Source: Hyalella azteca (lineage: Eukaryota > Arthropoda > Malacostraca > Amphipoda > Hyalellidae). Taken from it: DNA of 64,000 nt. Below, one piece after another: positions 1 through 11,213 of this stretch. The notes below the pieces were generated by a model, which did no database searches, was not told where the DNA came from, and saw only the letters and a program-made list of their open reading frames with translations. The stretch's first letter is position 1. Each line of letters opens with the position of its first letter. The DNA lies in contig NW_025947462.1 in assembly GCF_000764305.2 (NCBI RefSeq), forward strand, positions 62,001 to 126,000, read 5' to 3'. Position numbers and translations under genes: made by a program.

Positions 1-15
1 AAAAATTCAAATCAT

Positions 16-686
16 TTAAGGGGACCGACTACCCTAAAATTTTCAATTTTGGCGTTTTCCGGTTTTTGAGCTCATCTTAAAGCTGGAATTCTGCTCTTTC
101 CAATGGTACCACTGCCATCGCTGTACGCCAATATTCACGTTCATGACGTCTCTTTAAAGGGAAGCGGGTGGGAGAGTTCTTTAAGTAAATAGATATAAAG
201 TAATTAGCTGCTGAAATCTTTGAATATAGTTTCTACTTGAGTTGTGCTGCAGTTACATGCTTAGTCTCATCTTAAAGCTGACATTCTGAGCTTTCCAACG
301 ATACTACTGCGATCCATGTGCGGCAATATTGACGCAGATGGCCGGGCTTTAATGGGGGGTGGGGGGTGGAGTTCCTTAACTAAATAGACCTAAGAAAATT
401 AGAGCGGCAAGACTACATATCTTGGTGTATCTGGCATCTGAGCTCAGTTACCTAACCGAATGATACGTGTCTCGATGTTGTAGGATGATATTTATAGGAG
501 GAGATAGATTTTCTAAAGTATCCCTTTTTAGCCGTTTTCTCCGAATTTCACGTTTTCTATCGATTTTTTCGAAAAATTCATAAAGCAAAATGTTATTTAT
601 TTTACATTTTACGTATGTATTTGAAGTTTCATGATGATCGGATAATAACTGTAGAAGTTTTCCCGGAGGGTAGTCGGTCCCCTTAA
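16..686. mobile_element. TTAA-flanked MITE, copy A (671 bp)
   Basis: Both ends carry the same inverted repeat, AGGGGACCGACTACCCT, and each end is preceded or followed by TTAA. A second copy lies in opposite orientation at 25327-26164 and matches over most of its length. There is no transposase: the one open frame (448-711, minus) looks incidental. TTAA at both ends is what piggyBac-type insertion leaves, so a piggyBac-mobilised non-autonomous element is the best reading. A TA-duplicating family with AAGGGG ends is the alternative. Confidence 0.75.
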
Positions 687-719
687 AACAGTGAATAACC
701 TGGTTGGTCAAGGAAGGAA

Positions 720-2130
720 GGGAAAAATCTCCCCTAGATGTGCCAGAAACATAATACGCTCCATTTGCAACAATCTTAGCAACACTAGAAAGGAAATTTT
801 GTTGAATTTCAATGCTTCTGGAATAAGGGTTTCATGACAAACACTGCAAAGAATAATGCGTCGTAACGGATTGAAGGGTTGTCAACCCAGGGAAACCTCT
901 TTGCAAACCAAAAACATGTGAAAGCATGTGTGAAGTTTGCTAAAATTCATGTCGAATCCATAACATCATTTTCTCCAAGATTTTGTGGACGTTTACAACA
1001 AGTTATCAAGAGTAAAGGCCATGCTATTTACTATTAATTCAAGGTATGAATAAATTTGGTCATGAATCAGTTTTACGTTTCCTTTGTATCTCTTTACAAA
1101 ACAGAAAAAAATTATATTTTTTGGTTCAAAATAGCTTACCAAATTTCAGACTTGTATCTTATTTATGAGGGGAGTTATTGCAGTTATAAATAGTTATAAA
1201 AGTCCGTAAGCGACTATCGCGGCTGAGCGCGTCCACAGGGCTCTTAAGAAATGGTGAATATTTTGGCTCTATTCTTTGCTTTTAAATTCTTGATAATTTA
1301 TCAATTGCAATGTTGGCAACAATCCTAGGATCACTAGCAAGGTAATTTTGTCAAATTTTGATGTTTCTGGTATGAAGTATCAAGACAAATGTTGAAGGGT
1401 TGTCAAACCCAGGAAAACCAGTTTGCTAACATAAAAGCATGTGAAAGCATGTGTGAAGTTTGCTAAAACACATGTCGAATCCATAATCCCATTTTCTTCC
1501 AAGACAATGCAGACAGATGAGACTAAAATAGAATTATTCAGGTTGCTTAAGTTTGAAGAAAAAAAGTGAGGTGCATAATTCAAAGAAAACAATCCCCACA
1601 GGTAAACATGAGGATGGGAATCTTATGTTGTTTTTTTCTGCTAGGGGACCTGTAAGTCTAAATAAAGTTGATGGGATCATGAAAAGAGAACAATATCTTG
1701 ATATTATCAAAAATGAAATGCAGGATGTAGAAAAACTTTTTCTTGGTCCTGATTGGATTCATCAGCAGCATAATGAACAAAAGCACATATCAAAAGTAGT
1801 CAAAAAGTGGTTTGATGATTATCACATCAATGTCATGGAATGGACTAGTAAAAGTCCTGATCTCAATACAACTAAGAATTTGTGGCGCGTACTGAAAATA
1901 GAGGTGCAGAAGAGACAATATAAAAATTTGAAAGAATTAGAACAGTATGAAAGTCAAAATGGAAAAACATTGCGTCAATACATGCAGGAACCTTATTGAC
2001 CTTTACCGTAAGTGTTTACAAGTTATCAAGAGTAAAGGCCATGCTATTTACTATTAATTCAAGGTATGAATAAATTTGGTCATGAATCAGTTTTATGTTT
2101 CCTTTGTATCTCTTTACAAAACTGAAAAAA
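720..2130 (+). mobile_element. Degenerate Tc1/mariner-like transposon, duplicated
   Basis: Two overlapping partial copies of a Tc1-like element lie in tandem. The first (about 730-1100) translates with stops into a helix-turn-helix region and the start of the catalytic part, including a KHVKACVKFAKIHVE-like stretch. The second (about 1310-2130) repeats that stretch and continues into the DDE domain. The tail sequence at about 1011-1100 recurs at about 2021-2115, so the second copy is a direct duplication. It is riddled with stops and cannot be autonomous. Confidence 0.7.
1553..1999 (+). pseudogene. Tc1-like transposase C-terminal remnant
   Basis: A 148-codon open frame matches the C-terminal half of Tc1/mariner transposases. 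It has the segment that normally reads QQDN-x-x-KH (here HQQHNEQKH), followed by V-x-x-WF and WTSKSPDLNT-x-x-NLW, the usual SPDLNPIEN-x-W block. The second catalytic Asp of the QQDN motif is His here, which would abolish cleavage and strand transfer. The frame lacks the DNA-binding region, so it is a dead fossil. Family assignment is firm; subfamily is not determined. Confidence 0.75.
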
Positions 2131-2184
2131 TAATATTTTTGGGGTTCAAAATACCCTTATATGGTTTATAAATGTTTTACATCT

Positions 2185-3190
2185 CCTTTAAAATTTTAGA
2201 TAATTATTTTTGGTCTAATTTTTGTAATTTGTTGTCACTAGATTGCTTGAATTGCAAATTCACTAGAAATTTAAAAGTGAAGAAAACTCCAGAGAAATTT
2301 AGCATATCTCTATTGAAAATGTTTTAAAAGTCCAGCTCCATTGTCAGATCAATAAATCTAGAACACAAATTTAATCAAAAATTAATAAAGTTTGGATTCA
2401 AAATAAAAAAAGAAGAAGACAAAAACCTAAATTTACAGGCAAAGGCCGAGTAATAAAGTAAATACCTAACAATTCACAATTTCTAGTGGATAAGAAGAAA
2501 AGGCTGCATTTAAACTAGGATTATCTTTAAAAATATTCAAGGATTCCAAATTACGCAGATCAGATGCAACAGAACAAGAAGCTAAAACCTTAAAGTCATA
2601 ATGTCACTAGATTGCTTGAATTGCAGATTCACTAGAAATGTAACAGTGAAGAAAACTGCACAAAAATTCAGCATTTCTCTACTGAAAATGTTTCGGAGAC
2701 CAGCTCCATTGTCAGTTCGATAAATATAGAACACAAATACAGTCAGAAAATTAATCAGTTTGGAATCAAAAGAAAAAAAAAAGTTAAAACCTAAATTTAC
2801 AGGCAAAGGGCAGAATAATAAAGAAATACCTATCCATTCACAATTTCTGATGGATAAGAACTGTAGGCAGCATTTAAACTAGGCTTCTCTTTAAAAATAT
2901 ACAGTGATTCCAAAATGCACAGATCAGAAGCACCAGAACAAGAGGCTAAAACCTCAAAGCGAGTGCCATACACTGGAACATTGCACTGTTTGGCGTGAGT
3001 GTGTACAACCAAATGAGGAGGGCGCAATAGTAACTGCCCAGTCCTATATCTCCTCCCTCTATGCTCAGCAACCCTAAAATAAAGGTTGCTTGCCATCTTT
3101 CCAGCGTATGCAGGTGCACATCATGCACAACTAAATTTATAAACTAGGGACAATGACATGCATGAAAGGAGGATATCTTTGTACCTAAAA
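2185..3190 (-). mobile_element. Two tandem 3' ends of a Penelope-like element
   Basis: On the minus strand, 2830-3128 encodes a tail resembling the GIY-YIG endonuclease end of Penelope-like elements: RVAEHRGRRYRTGQ, RPPHLVVHTHAKQCN, then ILESLYIFKEKPSLN. Immediately downstream, 2230-2590 repeats the same tail and trailer in the same orientation (shared text begins at about 2235 and 2599). A third copy lies in opposite orientation at 5013-5400. Only the 3' portions are present here. Partial tandem and inverted arrangements are a known habit of this retroelement class. Confidence 0.7.
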
Positions 3191-3479
3191 AATGAACCTA
3201 TTTTAAATTATTCACCAGTAAGATACAAAGATTAACATCTGAACAGTATTTCATAAATAAATCTTTTAATTCTCTTGACTTGACTTAGGACGCATGGCAA
3301 AGTATGGAGGAGAATAGTAAACAACATTTCTATTATTTTTTATCTTTCTATTATTATTTTATTATTTTGGCCTTGATTTTTGTCTGCCTGTTTTTAAGTT
3401 GACTTTTATCATTTTTTTAGCCTTGGAAAGACAAGCTCTCAGCATAAAAAATGTTTCTACTCCTAACCATGGAGAGTTT

Positions 3480-5480
3480 CTTGGGATCTTGCAGAGCTTA
3501 GCCTATCGTCATTTTTATGGCTTAGGTCATTTAAAATTTTTTCTTCTGTATTTCAAGCAGTGACATGCTTTTATTGAAAAACCTGGCCAAAAATAAAGAT
3601 TTGATCATTTGTAAACCTGACAAGGGCAGGGGCGCTGTGTTGGTTGGTCGTACTCGATATAACAGTAGCCTTACCGCACTCATCACCGATCCTTCTAAAT
3701 ATGTTGAAATTACTGATCCGATCTCTAAAACTATTTTCAAAATAGAGGACAAAATCAATAGTTTTCTGTGAAAACTCAAGGATTTGTCTGCCTTCTCATC
3801 TGAAACTTCAAACTTTACTCTTCTGGTTAATGCCCTGGGATTTTATATGGCTTACCTAAAACTCACAAGTCTGAGTTTGCCTCAAAGTTTCAATTTTGAC
3901 CAATTTTTGCCACATATAGTACTCCTAGTTTTAAATAGCTAAGTTTTTAGTTCCAGTCATAGACTGTCTTACAACTAACCATTACACAGTAGACAATTCT
4001 TATGTTTGTTGGCCACCTGAAAGATATTACCAACATTCAGGACTTTAATATGGCCTCTTTCAACATGGAAATTTTGTTAATAAATATGGCTCTTTATGAA
4101 ACCATAGAGATCTGTCTCAATTTTCTGTTTAAAGATATTCATGATACTGTTATTGGTTTGAACCAAAATTTTTCAAATACTTCCTTTCAATTTTCATATT
4201 TGCTGGTAAGTTTTACAGACAGATTGATGGTTTGGGCATGGGCCTTCCTCTTGGTGCAACCTTTGCAAATATTTTCGTTTGTTCTCATGAGGTTTCATGG
4301 CTGGCCAATTGTCCTGACTTCAAACCAATATTTTATAACAGATACATCAATGACATCTTTCTTATTTTCAAGCATCCCTCTTATGTTTAACTTTTCTTAG
4401 GTTACCTAAACTTGCAATATTATTCTATTAAATTTACAATGGAACTTGAATCAAACAATAGTTTGTCCTTCCTCAACTGCAAAATTACTAAATCTAATGA
4501 CTACTTTAAAACATCTGTTTTCCAAAATCTACTTTCACCAGCCTAAGCACCAGCTTTTCTAGCTTTTGTTCTTTTAGATTCAAGTTGAATGGGCTTCAAA
4601 CACCACGGCTTTTGTGTTTGCTTGACTTTCCGTGCCATGCATTCTGAATTTGAATTTATGCGCAATATCTTCTGGCATGGATTTCCTTCTAGCATGGTGT
4701 TTAACCAAATTAAGAAATTCATGTCTAAGCAATACAGTGAAGATGTTCCAGAGCCTGATAATAGGAACGTTTTTACTGTTCTTTTCCATACTTTGGCCAT
4801 GCATCTAAAGTTAAGTCAAGAGACTTGAAAGATTTATTAATGAAATACTTTTAAGACATCAACCTTCATATCTTACTGGAGAATAATTTTGAAATAGGTT
4901 CATTTTTTAGGTACCTCTTCTCACATGTGATTGTCCCTAGTTTATAAATTTAGATGTGTACAATGTGCACCTGCGTATGTTGGAATAACGTCATGCAACC
5001 TTTACTCTAGGGTTGCTGAGCATAGAGGGAGAAGTTATATATAGGACTGGGCAGTTACTATCATGCCCTTCTCTTTTGGCTGTTTGCACTCATGCCAAAC
5101 AGTGCAACATTCCAGTGTCTGACACTGACTTTCAGGCTTTGGCTTCTTGTTCTGTTGTATCCAGTCTGCATATTTTGGAATCCTTGTATATTTTTAAAGA
5201 GAATCCTAGTTTAAATGCAGCCTATAGTTCTTATCTGCTAGAAATTGTGAATAGATAGGCATTTACTTTATTACTCTGCCCTTTGCCTGTAAATTTAGGT
5301 TTTTAACTTCTGTATTTTTTCTCTTGAATCCAAACATTATTCACTTCGGATTGTATTTTTATTCTAAATTTATCAAACTGACAATGGAGCTGGACACCAA
5401 AATATTTTAAATAGAGATATGTTTAATTTTTGTGGAGTTTTCTTTACTTTTAAATATTTTGTAATTTGTGGAAATGACAT
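3480..5480 (+). pseudogene. Penelope-like element, reverse transcriptase and GIY-YIG region, decayed
   Basis: Successive frames on the plus strand give recognisable Penelope-class blocks in order. 3565-3771 has KNKDLIICKPDKGRGAV. About 4200-4380, in a shifted frame, reads YRQIDGLGMGLPLGATFANIF then FYNRYINDIFLIF, where the palm Asp pair is degraded. 4589-4828 resembles the thumb. 5013-5258 carries the GIY-YIG tail with RTGQLLSCP, THAKQCN and ILESLYIFKENPSLN. At least three frameshifts separate the blocks. The element faces the two minus-strand tail copies just upstream. Confidence 0.72.
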
Positions 5481-5639
5481 TAGGGTACGAATAATTTTGG
5501 GCACAAGTGTACATACTATATGCATTAGGTATTTAAATTAGATAATCGTTTTTTATTGAGATTGCCATACCTTCCTCATGTGTTGGGATGTTGACTGATG
5601 ATGGCGGTGAAATACCTGGACTTTTCTTAGGGTTAGGGT

Positions 5640-5752
5640 GATGGGGGAGAGTTGGGCGGGGGTGATGGGGGAGTGTTGGGCAGAGGTGATGGAGGAGAGT
5701 TGGGCGGAATGTTGAGAGGAGGTGATGCAGGATTGCTGGGAGGAGGTGATTT
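5640..5752. repeat. G-rich ~24 bp degenerate tandem repeat
   Basis: Units built on gggtgatgggggagagttgggc repeat about four to five times. On the minus strand they would read as a proline/serine/asparagine-rich peptide that ends at a TAA near 5640. It lies just beyond the 17-bp array that follows the psi-K-x-E exon donor. It could be intron or untranslated sequence of that gene. No independent function is visible. Confidence 0.6.
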
Positions 5753-5753
5753 A

Positions 5754-5911
5754 CCTACCAGCACATGTTACCTACCAGTACATGTTACCTACCAGTACAT
5801 GTTACCTACCAGCACATGTTACCTACCAGCACATGTTACCTACCAGCACATGTTACCTATCAGCACATGTTACCTACCAGCACATGTTACCTACCAGCAC
5901 ATGTCACTTAC
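5754..5911 (-). repeat. 17-bp minisatellite seeded on a 5' splice site
   Basis: About nine copies of a 17-bp unit, GTAGGTAACATGTGCTG on the minus strand, run from about 5754. The last unit in the array is the real donor of the neighbouring exon, which reads GAG|GTAAGTGACATGTGCTG. Most units therefore keep a GGTAAC or GTAGGT, making a ladder of weak 5' splice-site look-alikes directly after the true one. Confidence 0.8.
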
Positions 5912-6657
5912 CTCATCCTGGGACATTGGTTCATGTTTGACTGATACACCATCAGCCTCCACCTCCAGCTTGATGTTGTCCACCATAATCATGTTGTCAT
6001 GACCACCATCATGTTTGACAGTCATCATGTTATGCTGCTCGCCATCATGTTTGACCATAATCATGTTGTCCTGATCGCCTTCATGTTTGACTGCCATCAT
6101 CATGTCACTATCATTATCACATTTGACTAAAATCATGTCATCTCCAAGCTCATCATGCATGACAGCCTCCACTTTAATATAAACTTCCTCTAAGTTGGGT
6201 TCAAGTTTGATTTTTTTTAGAGGAATTTGGTCGTCCGCTGGTGAGGCGCCAACTGGAAACAAGAAAATTGTTTATTTATTGCTACGGAAATGAATATCAT
6301 TTCACAGAAGAGCTTCAAAGCAAAGAAATATTAGTAAGCAATACAATATTGCATGGAATTGTCCTTTCATTTTATTGAATGTTGCTTATATGCTTTACTC
6401 TCTTTTTATTACTGCTATAACTTATTATTTTATTAATACTATTACTATAGCTATGACTATCAATATTCATTATATTATTATTACTATTGCTATTATAATT
6501 ATTATAATAATTACTGTAGCAGCTTACCTTCTGCCTTGCCTCTACCAGCCTCAGCGGCGGCTGGAGTGCGGCTCTGCTCCGCCCACCAGCCTCTCCTGGC
6601 CGCAGCAGCAGGGAGCTTGTGCAGCACAACTCTGCATTCTTTTATCTTATATTCCAT
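5912..6657 (-). CDS. N-terminal two-exon gene fragment rich in psi-K-x-E motifs
   Basis: Exon 1 is 6528-6657: an ATG at 6655-6657, 43 codons plus one base, then donor GTAAGC. Exon 2 is 5912-6252: acceptor TTGTTTCCAG, 341 nt, then donor GTAAGT. The phases agree (G joins TT to give Val), giving about 157 residues in one open frame. Exon 1 begins MEYKIKECRVVLHKLPAAAA. Exon 2 is acidic and contains IKLE, IKVE, VKHE, IKLE and VKHE plus several VKHD repeats, which fit SUMO-acceptor consensus sites. Such N-terminal regions are common ahead of zinc-finger arrays in arthropod transcription factors, but I see no zinc fingers downstream to position 1. The rest may lie outside the window, or the gene may be broken. 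The product is unknown. Confidence 0.55.
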
Positions 6658-7066
6658 CTTATTAATTATAGGGAGATATATTACTGTCTGTTGGGCATAA
6701 AAAATAGTGCAATAAAGTAATTTCTTATTACATAAATTTATTAAACAAAAATGATAATTTTTTTACGGCCAACAATATATTTTTTTACAGCCTACAATTA
6801 ATTTTACATTAATTACATATATTCTATCTTATTAAATATATGGAAACATATTACTGATCTGTTGGGCATATAGGATGATGCAATAAAGTGATATCTAATT
6901 TAACTTTGATACAGCAAAAAATTATTTTCATATTATGTATATGCAATCATATTAAATACTATATGGAAACATATTACTGGTCTGTTGAGCATATAAAATG
7001 ATGTGATAGAGTAATATCTTAGTAGTACTTAACTTAGATACAGCCAACAATTATTTTTGTATTACA
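6655..7066 (-). repeat. ~125-bp tandem repeat that includes a start-codon region
   Basis: Three degenerate copies share TATTACTG-x-TCTGTTGGGCATA and a following AATAAAGT block. The copy nearest the gene contains the exon-1 ATG context (minus strand TTAATAAGATGGAATAT). The next copy has the same context with ATAGAATAT, so the ATG is lost. The array is AT-rich and has no other features. Confidence 0.6.
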
Positions 7067-8046
7067 TACCATCAAACGGGGTAATAAGGGATGGTTATGA
7101 GCATTTTTTTTAATAACTTCTTCCCATGAAACATTTCATAAACAAGTTTAGGCTCATTTTATAGCTTTTTGGGAGGGCAATTGAATGGCATCTTCAAAAA
7201 ATTCCATATGCTACTTGTAAGGTGCCTGACACGAAATAAAGCAGTCCCAAATTACCCCTGGAAGCAAAATTACTTTACCCCTGCGAACAATAAAAGTTAA
7301 TTTTAAAACATTTGAAGCATGCAGAGTGTACTCATCCATTACTAACAGTACCTTGAAGTCCTCCTCTTTCATTGTAGATGATGTAGATGTAAAAGAAATG
7401 ACCTTTTCTGTGATTTTTACTTGTTTTTCCTTTATTGATATTATATTACCATATTACCAGTGCACGATTCTATATATAGCATTCTATGCACAATTTTGTG
7501 ATGACCGATGATGCACTAATTTTTGGATAAGTGAATTTTTTTCGCTGAGCGAGGTAAATGTAATCAAAATTCTTTGTTGTTAATAAATTTTTTGTTAACT
7601 GGAGCCTTTGCTAACTGAGGTTCTACTGTAAATGCATTTTTAAGGGTGTCTCTAATTACCCCAGGGGGTGTCCCGAGTTGCCCCGCCGTGCGGAAATGGC
7701 TGCCATTTTTTTGGAATGAGATAGAACAATTCCGTCAATTACGTTTTCAAGCCTAAACCTGGGTGCAACTTTTATGTAAGTGAAATTTTTTAATACGGCA
7801 AATATTTTTTTGCTCCAGACCTTAGCAGAGGTACTTTTCCAAAATTACACCTTTTACACTTTTTTTCAGCGATTTTTTAGAGATAGTAAATGTTTGATTT
7901 CTTGACTAGCTTTATACATAATAGATAGTGAAAATGTTGAAGTTTACACTACTATTTTTAGTTTTGCAATATTTTGATTAGTTTAGCTGCTACAACATTT
8001 CTACAAAATGTGGGATGCGCGTCCCTTTTTACCCCGTTTGACGGTA
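7067..8046. mobile_element. CCGTCAA terminal-inverted-repeat element, 980 bp, both ends present
   Basis: The left end reads TACCATCAAACGGGGTAATAAGGGA and the right end is its near inverse (TCCCTTTTTACCCCGTTTGACGGTA). There is no coding capacity. Compared with the 11214-13098 copy it lacks an internal stretch between about 7452 and 7458, so it is an internally deleted derivative. A TA next to each end suggests a TA target-site duplication, but the family is not named here. Confidence 0.7.
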
Positions 8047-8297
8047 GTATTTTTAGATTTTTAACTGAGCATCAATGTTAACGGACCAGTCCATAACACA
8101 CTAGCTAGAAAATTTATAAACACAGCACACAACTGTGAAAATTAATATTGAATAATGTGGGATGCGCGTCCCTTTTTACCCCGTTTGACGGTAGTATTTT
8201 TAGATTTTTAACTGAGCATCAATGTTAATGGACCAGTCCATAACACACTAGCTAGAAAATTTATAAACACAGCACACAACTGTGAAAATTATTATTG
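8011..8297. repeat. 147-bp tandem duplication at the element's right end
   Basis: The segment from TGGGATGCGCGTCCC through the inverted-repeat end and roughly 110 bp of flank occurs twice, starting at 8011 and 8158. Only a few substitutions separate the copies. The duplication spans the transposon terminus and unique flank, so it arose after insertion. Confidence 0.8.
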
Positions 8298-8764
8298 AAT
8301 GAAATTACAGTTCTATAATTATATTTGCTGATATTTAAAAATTAGAAGTATTAATTATCCAATTTTATAAAATTTACTAAAAAGTGGAGCATATTTCAAG
8401 TCTTGAAGGCCCACAAAATGCTTCTAAAAATAATTGATTTATGCCTTGTGGCATGTGACCTCAGACTGGTCCACAATGTTTACAGATAACCCGATGCAGG
8501 TGTCTGGTCCACAGCACACTAACACCACCTCTCCGGAGACATAACCACCTAGTGCCTACTAAATAAACAAAAGATAGCATTGGCCAACAACAACAATAAC
8601 AGTTCAAGGAATCAATGGACAAGAAATTTGAAATTTTTTGGAATAAAATACTCATTGAAGTCAGGTTTTAAGTCATTAAATGGCTAAAAAGATTTAAAAT
8701 TATCTGTCCGCATAGATTTCAATGCTGTTAACATTGAAAAATTAAAAATAGCTCTCTTATTATG
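8298..8764. other. AT-rich spacer, nothing recognised
   Basis: I see no open frame with family resemblance, splice signal or array here. The only sizeable open frame (8461-8655, minus) has no recognisable content. Confidence 0.5.
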
Positions 8765-9540
8765 TACCGTCAAACGGGCAAAAAAGGGATGGTTTTGAGT
8801 GTTTTTTGTTAATAACTTCTTACCGTGAAACATTTCAGAAACAACTTTACACTCATTTTATAGCTCTTTGCGAGGGCTATTCAATGGCATCTTCAAAAAA
8901 ATTCCATATGCTATTTGTAAGGTGCCAGATGCAAAATAAAACCGTCCTGATTTACCCCTGGGACCAGGGTAATCTGGGACACTTGCAATAAAAGTTAATT
9001 TTAAAACGTTTGAAGCATGCAGAGTGTACTCATCCATTACTAACAGTACTCTGAAGTCCTCCTCTTTTATTGTAGATGATGTAGATGTAAAATAAATGAC
9101 ATTTTCTGCAATTTTTACTTGTTTTTCCTTTATTGATATTATATTACCATATTCATTAATTACCGTATTATTAATGTGATATTACTGTATCCATGGACAT
9201 TCCATTGAGATTTTACAACAACCTTGCCCACTGCAAGCTTCATATCAGCAGCCATGTAGCATTTCTTCTGTATCTGTAAGCTTACGGAATGGTTTGTAAT
9301 TTTGCACAATTTTAATCGAGTCTAGTGATTTCACTATAACAAAAAGATTGTGAAAAACATACCTGAAACAGAAAATAATGTTTTAGTGACAACCATCATA
9401 TATTTTGGAGAAATAAATCATAGTTTAAGTCAATTACTTTCCATTCTATGATGCCTGGTGCACAATTTTATATATAGCATTCTATGTACAATTTTGTGAC
9501 TACGGTTGATGCACTAATTTTTTGATAAGTGAATTTTTTT
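8765..9540. mobile_element. Left half of a CCGTCAA element
   Basis: It begins TACCGTCAAACGGGCAAAAAAGGGA and follows the left part of the 11214-13098 copy until about 9540, where similarity stops. It has no right end, so it is truncated. No coding sequence is visible. Confidence 0.6.
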
Positions 9541-10069
9541 GCAGAGTTACTATTGTGAATTGCATCATGAGGATGGAGAAAATAGAGATGTCTCTTCCTA
9601 TTAGTGAGCTGCAGAACAATGTGCAAGAGTGGTTGGGGGAAAAATTGTTGTGTGAAACATAAAAAATAATTATTATCACAATTTTGTGAGAGGGCATGGG
9701 CTATGTTTGAAGAAGTGCACCACAAATGCAGTTAGCAAGAAAACACATGACGTCCAACTCTTAAGTTACCTATTAGCCATTGGTTTTATTACCAATTTGA
9801 TAAATTTTCAGACAATGACACTAATGGAATATACATGTAGTATTTGTCAGTGCTCTACAATGAATCAAAGCCAACCTACTATTTCTATGCTTAACAAAGT
9901 TTTCTCGTGGCAAAAGCTCCAATGTGACTGATATTAGAGTTGACTTCCTGCAACACAAAACAGTAACAAGTGGTTGTTTAATCAAATAATGTGTTTCTAG
10001 CTGGATAATATTGAATATCAGATTTATCTTTTTACTAAAAACCTTGTAACATAAGAATTACCTGTTGGT
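9541..10069. other. Spacer, nothing recognised
   Basis: The sequence is AT-rich with short incidental open frames. The plus frame at 9686-9931 has no family hallmarks, and I would not call it a gene. Confidence 0.4.
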
Positions 10070-10290
10070 CCTTTCTTACCCCAGCCTGGTCCCATCTTAC
10101 CCCAATGGGGTAAGATGGGACCAGCTCGCTTTTTTTAATCTGTACAGAAAACTGTGTTGTATGCAAAAAGTCTGAGTTGTAGCTTTGAAGCCCATTGCAT
10201 AACCACAACTTGTGATAAGTTTAGGATTTTTTAGTTATTCATGGTATAGATGCTACATGCCTGTTAGTGATTTTGGTCCTGTCTTACCCC
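10070..10290. mobile_element. Small palindromic element with TTACCCC ends
   Basis: The ends are GGTCCTTTCTTACCCC and GGTCCTGTCTTACCCC. The interior has a near-perfect palindrome at 10086-10124: an 18-bp stem around an AAT loop, with arms CTGGTCCCATCTTACCCC and its inverse. The terminal words resemble those of the neighbouring CCGTCAA elements (GGGGTAA-n-GGGAC), which suggests related ends or head-to-head joining of two copies. Confidence 0.55.
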
Positions 10291-10646
10291 ATCTGACTAT
10301 ATTAACAACACTGCTTGCACCCTCTGCACCCTGGTTTAGTTGCATTTGAGCCTGGGCAAACATGGTGGGGTAACATCCATTTCCTGGATATTGGGAAGTG
10401 ACTATTTTTTATTGAAATATTTGTAAATATTTTCATTCTACATTGTAAATAAATATTTATCTTGAGATATGCAGTTCTTATGTCTTTAGCAGCAGTGGCG
10501 TGAAGCTTAAAATATGAACAAAGAAGTGAAGTGTCCTTCAGTTCAAGTCATACCAGTAGCCTATGCCCTATGCCTCTGTAACCTACAAAAGAAAGTTGTA
10601 ATTTTGTCAGTCATTGTTAGCATTTTTGTAACCTACGGAAGCAAGA
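10291..10646. other. Spacer, nothing recognised
   Basis: There is no array, inverted repeat or convincing open frame. The open frame at 10514-10735 runs into the next transposon end. Confidence 0.4.
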
Positions 10647-11213
10647 TACCGTCAAACGGGGTGAAAAGGGACAGTCCTCCAACATTTTGTAGAAATGTTG
10701 TAGCAGCTAAACTAATTAAAATATTGCAAAACTAAAAATAGTGGTGTAAAGTTCAACATTTTTACTATCTATGCAGCATAAGGCAAGTTGAGAAATCATA
10801 CAATTATTACCTCTAAAAAATCCCTGAAAAAAAGTGTGAAAAGTGAGATTTTGGAAAAGTACCTCTGCTAAAGTCTGTAGCAGAAAAAATATTTGTCGTA
10901 TTGAAAAATTTTACTTACATAAAAGTTGCACACTAGTGTTGGCTTAAAAACGTGATTGACAGAATTTGCATATCTCATTCCAAGAAAAAATGGTGGCCAT
11001 TTCCGCAAAACAGGGTAATAAGGAACACCCCCACGGGTAATAAGGGACACCCCTAAAATTGTATTTACAGTAGAACCTTGGTTAGCAAAGGCTCCAGTTA
11101 ATGAAAACATCAATTAATAACAAAGAATTTTTATTACATTTACCTCGCTCAGTGAAAAAAATTTCACTTAATAAAAAATTACTGCATCAGTCATCACAAA
11201 ATTGTGCATAGAA
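10647..11213. mobile_element. Right half of a CCGTCAA element, inverted
   Basis: It starts TACCGTCAAACGGGGTGAAAAGGGAC and is the inverse complement of the right part of the 7067-8046 copy, running to about 11213. There the next copy begins head to tail. It is truncated and has no coding capacity. Confidence 0.6.

Noticed and set aside
448..711. 87-codon frame inside the TTAA MITE
   Set aside because: Its counterpart in copy B is interrupted by a nested insertion, and no transposase motif is present.
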